64,000 nt of DNA, from the NCBI RefSeq assembly GCF_016785945.1, contig NZ_JAEMEF010000001.1, positions 186,001-250,000 of the forward strand, in the 5' to 3' direction. The notes beneath the pieces were generated by a model. That model worked only from the letters and a program-made list of their open reading frames with translations. It did not search any database and was not told the origin of the DNA. Positions 20,191-29,443 of the stretch are shown in pieces. The translations under genes and the position numbers were made by a program. Origin of the DNA: Olleya sediminilitoris. GTDB lineage: Bacteria > Bacteroidota > Bacteroidia > Flavobacteriales > Flavobacteriaceae. Every line of letters begins with the position of its first letter. Position 1 is the first letter of the stretch.

Positions 20191-20471
20191 GCAACTTCTA
20201 AAATACGCTCTAGAGGAATAATGGTTGAAGTTTTTAAAATCACATACTCATCTGTGACTCCCCAAATAGTAGTATTAACACGTTTAACGCCTTCACTATC
20301 TGCAAATAAAATTCTTACTTTTTGATGCTCTAAATTACCTAAAACCATAGCCCTTTTTAAAGTTAAGCAACGTTCAGCTTTCTCTTTTTTGGAGACTAAT
20401 AGTTCTTCTTTTGGAAAGGTTAAATATTTAATTTGTTCTTTTTCAATTGTCGGGATATTGACATTTTTCAT
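20187..20471 (-). CDS. Conserved small protein of unknown function
   Basis: Predicted soluble protein, 94 aa, with no motif I recognise. The C-terminal half is beta-rich (VRILFADSEG, VNTTIWGVTDEYVILK, IIPLERILEV) and looks like a small barrel similar to Sm-like or WYL-like folds, but that is only an impression. The N-terminal part is charged. It looks genuine because it has flavobacterial codon use, a sensible start and ends exactly at the dinB stop. Similar short proteins occur next to housekeeping genes in flavobacteria; no function is assigned. Confidence 0.7.
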   Translation of the reverse strand: MKNVNIPTIEKEQIKYLTFPKEELLVSKKEKAERCLTLKRAMVLGNLEHQKVRILFADSEGVKRVNTTIWGVTDEYVILKTSTIIPLERILEVA

Positions 20472-20578
20472 GATGACTGTTTTAGTTTAGTACTTTAAAT
20501 TAATAAATCCACACCAAACAACCCAATTAAAATCTAATATTCTCATTATTTTAACATTACTTGTAAGTAATTTAAAAC

Positions 20579-20618
20579 AAAAAAAAGATCAACTATAATA
20601 TATAGCTGATCTTTTTTA
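20579..20618. terminator. Rho-independent terminator, downstream of pyruvate kinase
   Basis: Hairpin AAAAAAGATCA...TGATCTTTTTT with an inner CTA/TAG pairing, 18 bp after the pyk stop on the minus strand. It has A- and T-runs on both sides. Confidence 0.75.
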
Positions 20619-20636
20619 TTTTGTTGAATTTATAAT

Positions 20637-22079
20637 TTAAAAATTACAGCTTTCAATTTCTGTAACTCTTAAAGTGTTTACCATCCCTTTTTCTTGAATT
20701 GGCATTGCTGCTAAACTAATAAGCATGTCTCCTACTTCTAAAAATCCTTTTTTACATGCAATTGCATTAACATCCTCTATGGTTTCATCGGTACTAACAA
20801 ACTTATCGTAATAAAAAGCTGTAACTCCCCAAAGTAAACTTAATTGCGTTAATATGCGCTTATTTGAGGTAAACACAAGTATATGTGTACTTGGTCTCCA
20901 AGCAGAAATTTGAAAAGCGGTATAACCACTATTGGTTAACGTAGAAATTGCTTTCGCATTAATATCATTAGCCATATGTGCTGCGTGATAACAGATAGAT
21001 TTTGTTATGTAACGCTTAGTACGAATATGAGGAGGAGATTGTGGCACTTGTATTAAATCAGAATCTTCTACACTTTTTATTATGTTAGACATCTGACGGA
21101 TAACTTGTACAGGATATTGACCAACACTGGTCTCTCCAGATAACATTACTGCATCTGCACCATCCATAACACTATTGGCTACATCATTAACTTCTGCTCT
21201 AGTTGGTGTTAAACTAGTAATCATAGTTTCCATCATTTGGGTTGCAATAATTACTGGTATTCTAGCACGTTTTGCACGTAATACTAATTGCTTTTGTACT
21301 AATGGTACTTCTTCAGCAGGAATTTCTACTCCTAAATCTCCACGAGCTACCATTAATCCATCACAATAAGCCACAATTTTATCAATATTTTCTACTGCTT
21401 CTGGCTTTTCAATTTTTGCTATAATCGGAATTTTATGATCGCTATGTTTTTTTATCAGTTCTTCTAATTGCATTAAATCTTCAGCATGACGCACAAAAGA
21501 TAATGCCATCCAATCTACACCAATTTTACAAGCAAATATTGCATCATCAACATCTTTTTCCGTTAAAGCAGGTTGAGAAATATTTGTATTAGGAAGATTT
21601 ACCCCTTTTTTAGACTTTAATGGTCCACCTTGAATAACCTTAGCTTTTACTTCAGATTTTTTATCTGTAGATACAACTTCAAAAATTAATTTTCCATCAT
21701 CTAACAGTATACGTTCACCAGGTTTAGCATCTTGAGGAAAACTATCGTAAGTCATGTAAACGCGTTCTTTAGTTCCTTCAAAACGTTCTCCAGTAGCAAA
21801 AATAATTTCGTCTCCTGGATTTACAATAACTTCACCTTTCATAACACCAACACGTAGCTTAGGACCTTGAAGGTCTCCTAATATTGATGCATTGTAACCA
21901 AACTCTTCGTTTAGTTCTCTTATCATTTTTACACGTTCTTCAACGTCTTTATAATCTGCGTGAGAAAAGTTGATTCTAAATACATTAGCACCTTCGTCTA
22001 ACATACCTTTTAAAACCTCTTTACTACTTGTTGCTGGTCCTAGAGTTGCAACGATTTTAGTCTTTTTTCTGTGTGGCAT
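20637..22079 (-). CDS. pyk: Pyruvate kinase
   Basis: Phosphoenolpyruvate + ADP to pyruvate + ATP, last step of glycolysis, 480 aa. Seen: KIVATLGPATSS at the N-terminus, the B-domain (about 70-170), the active-site segment IIAKIEKPEAVENID with its catalytic Lys, and MVARGDLGVEIPAEEVP, followed by the MMETMI and MLSGETSVG motifs and a C-terminal regulatory domain. The start overlaps the stop of the IPExxxVDY gene by 1 bp, so translation is probably coupled. It is the last gene of the acpP-fabF-rnc cluster and ends at the hairpin at 20579-20618. Confidence 0.97.
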   Translation of the reverse strand: MPHRKKTKIVATLGPATSSKEVLKGMLDEGANVFRINFSHADYKDVEERVKMIRELNEEFGYNASILGDLQGPKLRVGVMKGEVIVNPGDEIIFATGERFEGTKERVYMTYDSFPQDAKPGERILLDDGKLIFEVVSTDKKSEVKAKVIQGGPLKSKKGVNLPNTNISQPALTEKDVDDAIFACKIGVDWMALSFVRHAEDLMQLEELIKKHSDHKIPIIAKIEKPEAVENIDKIVAYCDGLMVARGDLGVEIPAEEVPLVQKQLVLRAKRARIPVIIATQMMETMITSLTPTRAEVNDVANSVMDGADAVMLSGETSVGQYPVQVIRQMSNIIKSVEDSDLIQVPQSPPHIRTKRYITKSICYHAAHMANDINAKAISTLTNSGYTAFQISAWRPSTHILVFTSNKRILTQLSLLWGVTAFYYDKFVSTDETIEDVNAIACKKGFLEVGDMLISLAAMPIQEKGMVNTLRVTEIESCNF

Positions 22080-22564
22080 TAGTTAAATATTAAATTGTCT
22101 TTAGATTTTAAAGTATCAGCATCTATACTGTAAGCTGTCACTACTTGTGGAATCTTAAGAAGATTATTTAAAATAATTTTTTCTTTATTATTAAATTCTG
22201 TTTCTATTTTAAGAAGAAAGTTTACCTTTTTAAATTCTGGTAATAAATAGTGATTTGTACTACCTAAATGATCTTCTCCAAATAACGAATTGGATTGTTC
22301 AACAGAATTGCTGTTTTGTATTTTACAGTTATTTGCAACTAAATGATAAGTGGTTAATTGTTTATCATCAAACCATTCAAAGATTGCATAATTAGTATTT
22401 AAGCTAGGATTGGTAACATCCCGTTTTTGTCTTTTAAGCTTAATGTCTAATGATTTATTAATTAAATAAGCCAATCTGTAATCTTCTATTACGCAATGAA
22501 TACCAATTAAAGCGTAATGCTCTTCTTCTAAAAATTCGTCTAAAGAAAGTTTTCGAACAGCCAT
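22079..22564 (-). CDS. IPExxxVDY family protein
   Basis: Small protein of unknown function, 161 aa, found in Bacteroidota between rnc and pyk. The N-terminus (VRKLSLDEFLEEEHYALIGIHC) and the C-terminal IPQVVTAYSIDADTLKSKDNLIF fit the family; here the name motif is degenerate (IPQ rather than IPE, and ID rather than VDY). No membrane segment or enzyme motif is seen. The stop overlaps the pyk start codon by one base, so co-translation with pyruvate kinase is likely. Function unknown. Confidence 0.75.
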   Translation of the reverse strand: MAVRKLSLDEFLEEEHYALIGIHCVIEDYRLAYLINKSLDIKLKRQKRDVTNPSLNTNYAIFEWFDDKQLTTYHLVANNCKIQNSNSVEQSNSLFGEDHLGSTNHYLLPEFKKVNFLLKIETEFNNKEKIILNNLLKIPQVVTAYSIDADTLKSKDNLIFN

Positions 22565-22700
22565 TTTAATTATTAAATTAAATGTAAATATAGTACTAAA
22601 AGAATGAATTATTATGAATTTTACCTAAACTTAACAACAATTTATTACGAAAACGTTTGAGTAAACCGCTTTATTTTATCAGTTATGTAATTTAAGAGAC

Positions 22701-23450
22701 TTAAATGAAACCGCCTTTTGATATTTGAGATTGAAGTGCAAAAAAAGCGCGTTTGGATGCTTTCTCTTCTGCTTTCTTTTTAGAAGTCGCTCTAGCTTTA
22801 GCCACAACTTTTTTATCTATAGATAATTTTACAGAAAAATGCTTAACGTCATCATTACCTGTATCTTCATATACGTTGTAATCAAAAACCTTTTTTTCTT
22901 TTTGACACCACTCAATAAGAAGACTTTTGTAGCTTATGACTTTACCTTCTAATTTCTCTATATCAACATAAGGATCAATCACACGTTTCTGAATAAACTT
23001 TTCACAGTTTAAATAACCTTTATCCAAATAAATAGCACCAATTAAAGCTTCAAATAAATTACCATGAATATTGTCACCAAATTGACCTTTTGGTATTTTA
23101 CTTTTAACAATATCAATAAGCTTTAAATCTTTACCAAGCTCGTTTAAATGCTCACGACTAACAACTTTAGATCTCATTTTGGTTAAATAACCTTCGTCAC
23201 CTCCAGGAACTTCTGTGTATAAATGGTGTGCAATGACAGCACTTAGCATAGCGTCACCTAAAAACTCTAGTCTTTCGTAATTTATAATGTGACCCTTTTC
23301 ATCCTTTATATTCATCGATCGATGGGTAAAGGCAGTCTTATAATAGTTTAAAGTTTTGGGTTTAAATTTTAAAATTTCTGAAATAGCCACAAAAAATTCA
23401 CCCTTATCATTTTTTGATTGGGATTTAAATATGTTGCGAATGCCTTTCAT
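22701..23450 (-). CDS. rnc: Ribonuclease III
   Basis: Double-stranded-RNA endonuclease that matures rRNA and some mRNAs, 249 aa. The catalytic domain (about 20-165) has the signature ERLEFLGDAML and the second acidic site EALIGAIYLDKG. A dsRNA-binding domain fills the C-terminal third (SYKSLLIEWCQK, then KAEEKASKRAF). The gap to the downstream IPExxxVDY gene is 136 bp. It starts 9 bp after fabF and is part of the same operon. Confidence 0.95.
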   Translation of the reverse strand: MKGIRNIFKSQSKNDKGEFFVAISEILKFKPKTLNYYKTAFTHRSMNIKDEKGHIINYERLEFLGDAMLSAVIAHHLYTEVPGGDEGYLTKMRSKVVSREHLNELGKDLKLIDIVKSKIPKGQFGDNIHGNLFEALIGAIYLDKGYLNCEKFIQKRVIDPYVDIEKLEGKVISYKSLLIEWCQKEKKVFDYNVYEDTGNDDVKHFSVKLSIDKKVVAKARATSKKKAEEKASKRAFFALQSQISKGGFI

Positions 23451-23459
23451 TCAGTAAAA

Positions 23460-24710
23460 CTAGTCTAATTTTTTAAATAACACACAAGCATTATGTCCTC
23501 CAAAACCAAAAGTATTGCTCATTGCAACTTTGATGTCTCTTTTTTGAGGCTTGTTAAGTGTTAAATTTAAATCTTGGTCTATATTCTCGTCAACTGTAGT
23601 ATGATTAATTGTTGGTGGCACGATACCGTTTTCCATTGCAAGAATAGCTGCAATAGACTCGATAGCTCCTGCTGCACCTAACAAGTGACCAGTCATAGAC
23701 TTTGTAGAGTTTATGTTAATTGTTTTAGCATGATCACCAAAAACTTCTTTAATAGCTTTCAACTCGGCAACATCACCTAAAGGTGTAGACGTACCATGAG
23801 TATTAATATGATCAACATCTTCTGGTTTTAAACCAGCATTTTCTAAGCAGTTTTTCATAACTGCTATAACACCTATTCCGTCTGGATGTGGTGCAGTCAT
23901 ATGGTGAGCATCAGAAGACATTCCGCCTCCTAAAACTTCAGCATATATTTTTGCTCCTCTTGCTTTTGCATGCTCATATTCTTCAAGAATAATTGCTCCT
24001 GCTCCTTCACCTAAAACAAATCCATCACGTGTAGCATCAAAAGGTCTTGATGCAGTTTCTGGACTTTCATTTCTAGTTGATAAAGCGTGCATAGCATTAA
24101 ACCCTCCCATTCCTGCAATAGTTACTGCTGCTTCACTACCTCCAGTCACAATAACATCACAATGTCCTAAACGTATATAGTTTAAAGCATCAATCATTGC
24201 GTTAGCCGAAGAAGCACATGCAGATACAGTAGTATAATTAGGACCCATAAAACCATTTTTAATAGAAATGTTTCCTGGAGCAATATCTGCTATCATCTTT
24301 GGGATGAAAAAAGGATTAAATCTAGGAGTACCATCACCAGCAGCAAAATTTAAAACTTCATTTTGAAAAGTTTCTAAACCACCAATTCCAGCTCCCCAAA
24401 TAACGCCAACTCTAAGTTTGTTAACGGTATCCAAATCAAGGTTTGAGTCCGCAATAGCCTCATCTGATGCGACCATTGCGTACTGTGTAAACCTATCCAT
24501 TTTTCGGGCTTCTTTTCTATCTAGAAAATCTGTAGCCACGAAGTTTTTTAACTCGCAAGCAAATTTTGTTTTGAATTTTTCAGAATCAAAATATGTTATA
24601 GGTGCAGCACCACTTTTACCACTAATAAGACCAGACCAATACTCGTCCTTAGTGTTTCCAATTGGCGTTAACGCTCCTAACCCTGTAACTACTACTCGCT
24701 TAAGTTCCAT
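23460..24710 (-). CDS. fabF: Beta-ketoacyl-ACP synthase II
   Basis: Condensing enzyme of type II fatty acid synthesis: elongates acyl-ACP with malonyl-ACP, 416 aa. Seen: catalytic cysteine in VSACASSANAM and the two histidines in NTHGTSTPLGD and STKSMTGHLLGAAG, plus the C-terminal SNTFGFGGHNACVLF. It lies 11 bp after acpP and 9 bp before rnc, so it is part of one transcript. The antisense frame covering its 5' end is a shadow. Confidence 0.97.
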   Translation of the reverse strand: MELKRVVVTGLGALTPIGNTKDEYWSGLISGKSGAAPITYFDSEKFKTKFACELKNFVATDFLDRKEARKMDRFTQYAMVASDEAIADSNLDLDTVNKLRVGVIWGAGIGGLETFQNEVLNFAAGDGTPRFNPFFIPKMIADIAPGNISIKNGFMGPNYTTVSACASSANAMIDALNYIRLGHCDVIVTGGSEAAVTIAGMGGFNAMHALSTRNESPETASRPFDATRDGFVLGEGAGAIILEEYEHAKARGAKIYAEVLGGGMSSDAHHMTAPHPDGIGVIAVMKNCLENAGLKPEDVDHINTHGTSTPLGDVAELKAIKEVFGDHAKTININSTKSMTGHLLGAAGAIESIAAILAMENGIVPPTINHTTVDENIDQDLNLTLNKPQKRDIKVAMSNTFGFGGHNACVLFKKLD

Positions 24711-24721
24711 AAATATTGTGC

Positions 24722-24955
24722 TTATTTTGCAGCTTCAATATAAGATACAGCTTGACCTACTGTCGCAATGTTTTCTGCTTGGTCATCTGGAATCTGGATA
24801 TCGAATTCTTTTTCAAATTCCATGATTAATTCTACAGTGTCTAATGAATCTGCTCCTAAGTCGTTTGTGAAGCTAGCTTCAGTTACAACTTCGTTTTCAT
24901 CAACACCTAATTTGTCTACGATGATCGCTTTTACTCTTGATGCAATGTCTGACAT
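24722..24955 (-). CDS. acpP: Acyl carrier protein
   Basis: Carries fatty acyl intermediates on a phosphopantetheine arm, 77 aa. The attachment serine is in [15 protein letters not shown], and the protein is short, acidic and helical as expected. It leads the acpP-fabF-rnc-pyk operon and is divergent from purN. A TATTTTTG box at 24986-24993 (minus strand) probably serves as its -7 element. Confidence 0.97.
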   Translation of the reverse strand: MSDIASRVKAIIVDKLGVDENEVVTEASFTNDLGADSLDTVELIMEFEKEFDIQIPDDQAENIATVGQAVSYIEAAK

Positions 24956-24985
24956 AATTTTAATTTTTTAGTTTTAATTAAGTGG

Positions 24986-24993
24986 CAAAAATA
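24986..24993 (-). promoter_or_regulatory. -7 box TATTTTTG for acpP operon
   Basis: Exact TAnnTTTG on the minus strand, 30 bp before the acpP start. No convincing TTG -33 element was found. Confidence 0.35.
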
Positions 24994-25136
24994 AAAAACT
25001 TTAATTTAAAACACACGTTTACTTAAAAAATGTGCTACTAATTTAAATATTTAAATTGAAGAATTTCTGTTTTAGCCCGTAATTGTTAATAATTATTGCT
25101 TTTTTTGTTTGAAGATTTTAACATTGAAACTAGAAA

Positions 25137-25703
25137 ATGAAACGTGTAGTAATTTTTGCGTCCGGAAGCGGAAGTAATGCTGAAAATTTAATAAGGTTTT
25201 TCCAAAATAGAGACAATGCGTCTGTTATTCAGGTATTAACTAACAATCCTCATGCCAAAGTATTAGACAGGTGTAAAAAACTAAAAGTTAGCGCATTATC
25301 GTTTAATAAAACAGCCTTTACAGCAACAGATGATATTTTAAACCTTCTAAAATCTACCCAACCTGATTTAATTGTATTAGCTGGTTTTTTATGGAAGTTT
25401 CCAGAAAACATCTTAAAATACTTTCCAAACAAAGTAATAAATGTACATCCAGCTTTACTGCCAAAATTTGGGGGAAAAGGCATGTATGGTATGCACGTAC
25501 ACGATGCTGTTGTTAAAAATAAAGAAACCGAAACTGGAATAACTATTCATTATGTTAATGAACATTATGACGAAGGTGCTATTATTTTTCAAGCAAAATG
25601 TAAGGTTTTAGCATCAGATACAGCTCAAGATGTGGCTGAAAAGATTCATGAATTGGAGATGAAACATTTTCCTGAGGTAGTTAACCAACTATTAAACAAA
25701 TAA
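25137..25703 (+). CDS. purN: Phosphoribosylglycinamide formyltransferase
   Basis: Transfers formyl from 10-formyl-tetrahydrofolate to GAR in purine synthesis, 188 aa. Seen: the phosphate-binding FASGSGSNAENL at the N-terminus, the catalytic segment INVHPALLPKFGG with Asn and His, and the later Asp in NEHYDEGAII. Divergent from acpP. An 18-bp perfect palindrome lies between its stop and the RNase H gene. Confidence 0.95.
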   Translation: MKRVVIFASGSGSNAENLIRFFQNRDNASVIQVLTNNPHAKVLDRCKKLKVSALSFNKTAFTATDDILNLLKSTQPDLIVLAGFLWKFPENILKYFPNKVINVHPALLPKFGGKGMYGMHVHDAVVKNKETETGITIHYVNEHYDEGAIIFQAKCKVLASDTAQDVAEKIHELEMKHFPEVVNQLLNK

Positions 25704-25705
25704 GA

Positions 25706-25723
25706 TTTCCGCTTAAGCGGAAA
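25706..25723. repeat. Perfect 18-bp palindrome between purN and RNase H gene
   Basis: TTTCCGCTTAAGCGGAAA is fully self-complementary and shares TTCCGC and AAGCG with the dispersed 15-bp motif. It could fold into a hairpin in the purN-rnhA transcript. It has no long T-run, so it is not an obvious terminator. Confidence 0.6.
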
Positions 25724-25730
25724 TACTACA

Positions 25731-26372
25731 ATGGGTAAAAAAAAGAAAAAATACTATACGGTTTGGCAAGGACACCATAAAGGTGTTTTTGAAACCTGGA
25801 ACGATTGTAAAGCTCAAATTAAAGATTATCCAGGTGCTCAATATAAGTCTTTCGCTACATTTGTTGCTGCTAAAGAGGCTTTAAAAGGAAACTACTTTGA
25901 CTACATTGGAAAAAAAGAAAGCTTTAAAAGCCAACTTAGTGCTGAGCAACTAAAAAAAATAGGACAACCCAACTATAACTCCATTGCTGTAGATGCAGCA
26001 TCATCAGGAAATCCTGGAATCATGGAATATCGTGGTGTAGACACAAAATCTAAAAAACAATTATTTATACAAGGTCCTTTTGCTGAAGGCACCAATAATA
26101 TTGGAGAATTTTTAGCTCTTGTACATGGTTTAAGTTTTTTAAAAAAACATGATAGTGACCGTATTATATATACTGACTCTAGAACTGCTATGAGTTGGGT
26201 ACGCAAAAAAACATGCAATAGCAAACTACAACGTAATGCCAAAAACAAACCTGTGTACGATTTGGTAGATCGTGCTGTTAAATGGTTAAAAGCAAACGAC
26301 TATAAAACAACCATTGTTAAATGGGAGACAAAAGCTTGGGGAGAAATCCCTGCAGATTTTGGACGAAAATAA
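25731..26372 (+). CDS. Ribonuclease H with N-terminal viroplasmin-type domain
   Basis: RNase HI that cleaves RNA in RNA:DNA hybrids, 213 aa. The N-terminal ~45 residues (YYTVWQGHHKGVFETW, then KSFATFVAAKEAL) form the hybrid-binding domain shared with caulimovirus viroplasmin and eukaryotic RNase H1. The catalytic part begins about residue 80 (AVDAASSGNPG) with a Glu in GEFLALVHGL and Asp in YTDSRTAMSWV. The C-terminus ends IPADFGRK and carries the last expected acid. It starts 27 bp after purN and is probably co-transcribed with it. Confidence 0.9.
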   Translation: MGKKKKKYYTVWQGHHKGVFETWNDCKAQIKDYPGAQYKSFATFVAAKEALKGNYFDYIGKKESFKSQLSAEQLKKIGQPNYNSIAVDAASSGNPGIMEYRGVDTKSKKQLFIQGPFAEGTNNIGEFLALVHGLSFLKKHDSDRIIYTDSRTAMSWVRKKTCNSKLQRNAKNKPVYDLVDRAVKWLKANDYKTTIVKWETKAWGEIPADFGRK

Positions 26373-26409
26373 GATGTTACGACTATACCAAAATACTCCA
26401 TAAAAAGCG

Positions 26410-26417
26410 TATATTTG
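26410..26417 (+). promoter_or_regulatory. -7 box TATATTTG for PfkB kinase gene
   Basis: Exact TAnnTTTG, 22 bp before the ATG. No clear -33 TTG at the right distance. Confidence 0.35.
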
Positions 26418-26439
26418 CGCCTTAATTTAAAACGCTTTT

Positions 26440-27363
26440 ATGAGCAAATTAGTAATTGTAGGTACAGTAGCTTTTGATGCTATTGAAACACCTTTTGGAA
26501 AAACAGACAAAATTCTTGGTGGAGCAGCAACCTATATTGGGTTATCTGCAGCAAACTTTAATGTAGATCAAGCAGCAGTATCTGTTGTTGGTGGAGATTT
26601 TCCTCAGGAATATTTAGATCTTTTAAAAGATAGAAATGTAGATATTGAAGGTATCGAGATTGTAAAAGATGGTAAAACTTTCTTTTGGAGTGGTAAATAC
26701 CATAACGACATGAACTCTCGTGATACGCTAGCTACAGAACTTAATGTTTTAGAACATTTTAATCCTGTCGTGCCAGAAAATTATCGCGATGCAGAGATTG
26801 TAATGCTAGGTAACTTACATCCTATGGTACAACAAGGTGTATTGGACCAAATGACTAAAAAGCCAAAATTAGCTATTTTAGATACTATGAATTTTTGGAT
26901 GGACATCGCATTAGACGATTTGCTTGCAGTGATCAAAAATGTAGATGTTATTACCATTAATGATGAAGAAGCAAGACAATTAACAGGAGAATATAGTTTA
27001 GTTGTTGCTGCTAGAAAAATTCATGAAATGGGACCAAAATACGTGGTTATTAAAAAAGGAGAACATGGTGCTTTATTATTTCATGATGACCATATGTTTT
27101 ATGCTCCTGCTTTACCGTTAGAAGAAGTTTTTGACCCTACTGGTGCTGGAGATACTTTTGCTGGTGGATTTGCTGGCTATTTAGCAAGTACTGGAGATAT
27201 TAGTTTTGAAAACATGAAAAATGCAGTAATCTACGGATCTACATTGGCATCCTTTTGTGTAGAGAAATTTGGAACAGAACGCATGGTTAATTTGACAAAA
27301 GAAGAAGTCAATAACCGCTTGCAAGAATTTAAGAAACTAACACAGTTTGATATAAAATTATAA
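26440..27363 (+). CDS. PfkB family carbohydrate/nucleoside kinase
   Basis: ATP-dependent sugar or nucleoside kinase of the ribokinase family, 307 aa. Seen: an N-terminal GTVAFDAIETPFG and GGAATYIGLSAANF, and the anion-hole/catalytic DPTGAGDTFAGGFAGY (about 229-244) with the catalytic Asp. Substrate cannot be read from the sequence. It lies between RNase H and the purF-like gene, so a purine-nucleoside substrate is possible, but that is inference. It has its own -7 box and ends with a very strong terminator at 27371-27398. Confidence 0.85.
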   Translation: MSKLVIVGTVAFDAIETPFGKTDKILGGAATYIGLSAANFNVDQAAVSVVGGDFPQEYLDLLKDRNVDIEGIEIVKDGKTFFWSGKYHNDMNSRDTLATELNVLEHFNPVVPENYRDAEIVMLGNLHPMVQQGVLDQMTKKPKLAILDTMNFWMDIALDDLLAVIKNVDVITINDEEARQLTGEYSLVVAARKIHEMGPKYVVIKKGEHGALLFHDDHMFYAPALPLEEVFDPTGAGDTFAGGFAGYLASTGDISFENMKNAVIYGSTLASFCVEKFGTERMVNLTKEEVNNRLQEFKKLTQFDIKL

Positions 27364-27370
27364 GTCACCA

Positions 27371-27398
27371 ACGCGCTCAAAATTTGAGCGCGTTTTTT
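27371..27398 (+). terminator. Rho-independent terminator after PfkB kinase gene
   Basis: ACGCGCTCAAA and TTTGAGCGCGT are perfectly complementary 11-bp arms around one base, followed by six T's. Starts 8 bp after the stop. Confidence 0.9.
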
Positions 27399-27439
27399 AG
27401 TTTATTATTTAAAATAACACAACTCACAACACAACAACA

Positions 27440-29338
27440 ATGAGTGATGCTTTAAAACACGAGTGCGGAATTGCACTAATTAGATTACTTAAACCTTTAG
27501 AATTTTATAAAGAAAAATATGGTAGTGCATTTTATGGAGTCAATAAAATGTATTTAATGATGGAAAAGCAGCACAATCGTGGTCAAGATGGTGCAGGTTT
27601 TGCTAGTATTAAAATGGATACCAAACCTGGAGAACGTTATATAAGTCGCGTAAGATCCATACAGCAACAACCAATACAAGATATTTTTGCTCAAATTAAT
27701 GAGCGTATTAATAAAGAACTAGCAGAGCATCCAGAATACCAAGATAGTGTTGACTTACAAAAAAAACACATACCATACATAGGTGAGTTATTATTAGGTC
27801 ACGTACGCTACGGTACATTTGGTAAAAATAGCGTAGAGAGTGTTCATCCATTTTTAAGACAAAATAACTGGATGCATCGTAACCTTATTATGGCTGGTAA
27901 CTTTAATATGACCAATGTTAAAGAGCTTTTCCAAAACTTAGTAGATCTTGGACAACATCCAAAAGAATATACCGACACCATTACCATAATGGAAAAAATC
28001 GGTCACTTTTTAGACGATGCTGTTAGTAAAATTTACAAAGAGCTTAAAAAAGAAGGTTACGGTAAACACGAGTGCTCACCATTAATTGCAGAACGTCTAA
28101 AAATTGCAAAAATATTAAGACGTGCTGCAAAAAATTGGGATGGCGGATACGCTATGGCTGGTTTAATTGGTCATGGAGATGCTTTTGTATTACGTGATCC
28201 TGCAGGAATCCGTCCAGCATACTACTATAAAGATGACGAAATAGTTGTTGTAGCTTCTGAGCGTCCTGTTATACAGACTGTATTTAATGTAGAATTTAAA
28301 GACGTAAAAGAATTAGAACCTGGTAATGCTATAATTGTAAAAAAATCAGGACAAACGTCTATCAAACAAATTCTAGAACCTTTAGAAAGAAAATCTTGTA
28401 GTTTTGAACGTATTTACTTTTCTAGAGGAAGTGATGCCGAAATATATCAAGAACGCAAAATGCTTGGTCGTTTATTAATGCCTAAAGTATTAAAGTCTAT
28501 AAACAATGATACTGAAAACTCGGTGTTTTCATACATTCCTAACACAGCTGAAACTTCATTTTACGGAATGATTGAAACTGTTGAAGAACATTTAAACCAG
28601 AAAAAAACTCAAGCCATTTTAGATGGTAATGGTAAATTATCTGCAGAGCGTGTTACCTCTATTTTAAAAGAGCGTCCAAGAATTGAAAAAATAGCTATTA
28701 AAGATGTCAAGCTAAGAACTTTTATAACAGAAGATAGTAGTCGTGATGACTTAGTTGCACACGTTTATGATGTAACTTATGGTGTTATCAAACCTACGGA
28801 TAATCTTGTTATAATTGATGATAGTATTGTACGTGGTACTACTTTAAAGAAAAGTATTATTAAAATGGTAGACAGGTTACATCCTAAAAAGATTGTAATT
28901 GTATCTTCTGCACCACAAATACGTTTTCCTGATTGCTATGGTATTGACATGGCTAACCTAGAAACATTAGTAGCTTTTAATGCTGCATTAGCTTTACTTA
29001 AAGAAAACAATAAATATGATTTAGTAGAAGACGTTTATAAGAAGTGCAAAGCACAAGAACATCTAGAAGACAAAGACGTTAAAAACTTTGTAAACCAAAT
29101 ATACGATCAATTTACAACAGAACAGATTTCGGCTAAAATATCTGAATTACTAACAGACCAATCTGTAAATGCTGAAGTAGACATTATTTTTCAACCAGTA
29201 GCAAACCTACATAAAGCCTGCCCTGATCATTCTGGAGACTGGTATTTTACAGGTAATTACCCGACGGTTGGAGGTAACAGAGTTGTTAATAGAGCATTTA
29301 TTAATTTTTATGAAGGCAACAAAGAACGTGCTTATTAA
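27440..29338 (+). CDS. purF: Amidophosphoribosyltransferase, long Bacteroidota form
   Basis: Glutamine PRPP amidotransferase, first committed step of purine synthesis. The nucleophile is in HECGIALI (Cys9), exposed after removal of a short propeptide as in the Bacillus type. Also seen: QHNRGQDGAG, GHVRYGTFG, AGNFNMTN and RDPAGIRP of the glutaminase half, then the PRPP loop VIIDDSIVRGTT and SSAPQIRFPDCYGIDM. At 632 aa it is much longer than ordinary PurF (about 470-510). The extra length lies in the glutaminase half (about residues 170-235), in the 390-440 region and in the C-terminal ~100 residues. All active-site motifs are kept, so it should be functional, but whether it is the only PurF of the genome cannot be told. 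Confidence 0.88.
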   Translation: MSDALKHECGIALIRLLKPLEFYKEKYGSAFYGVNKMYLMMEKQHNRGQDGAGFASIKMDTKPGERYISRVRSIQQQPIQDIFAQINERINKELAEHPEYQDSVDLQKKHIPYIGELLLGHVRYGTFGKNSVESVHPFLRQNNWMHRNLIMAGNFNMTNVKELFQNLVDLGQHPKEYTDTITIMEKIGHFLDDAVSKIYKELKKEGYGKHECSPLIAERLKIAKILRRAAKNWDGGYAMAGLIGHGDAFVLRDPAGIRPAYYYKDDEIVVVASERPVIQTVFNVEFKDVKELEPGNAIIVKKSGQTSIKQILEPLERKSCSFERIYFSRGSDAEIYQERKMLGRLLMPKVLKSINNDTENSVFSYIPNTAETSFYGMIETVEEHLNQKKTQAILDGNGKLSAERVTSILKERPRIEKIAIKDVKLRTFITEDSSRDDLVAHVYDVTYGVIKPTDNLVIIDDSIVRGTTLKKSIIKMVDRLHPKKIVIVSSAPQIRFPDCYGIDMANLETLVAFNAALALLKENNKYDLVEDVYKKCKAQEHLEDKDVKNFVNQIYDQFTTEQISAKISELLTDQSVNAEVDIIFQPVANLHKACPDHSGDWYFTGNYPTVGGNRVVNRAFINFYEGNKERAY

Positions 29339-29404
29339 TAAGTAATTAAACGGGTTTTATTACATGAAATCCTTTAAGCGAATATATTTACGTTTCAACC
29401 ATAA

Positions 29405-29439
29405 TTTGCGACTATTCAATAATATTGTAATTATATTTG
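29405..29439 (+). promoter_or_regulatory. Promoter for candidate small RNA (TTTG-N23-TATATTTG)
   Basis: TTTG at 29405-29408 and TATATTTG at 29432-29439, 23 bp apart, match the Bacteroidota sigma-ABfr-type consensus. No ORF follows; instead a short structured segment ending in a terminator does. Confidence 0.45.
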
Positions 29440-29443
29440 AGGA

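Noticed and set aside
24418-24825. 135-aa antisense frame over fabF and acpP
   Set aside because: It is opposite two well-conserved genes and has no recognisable content.
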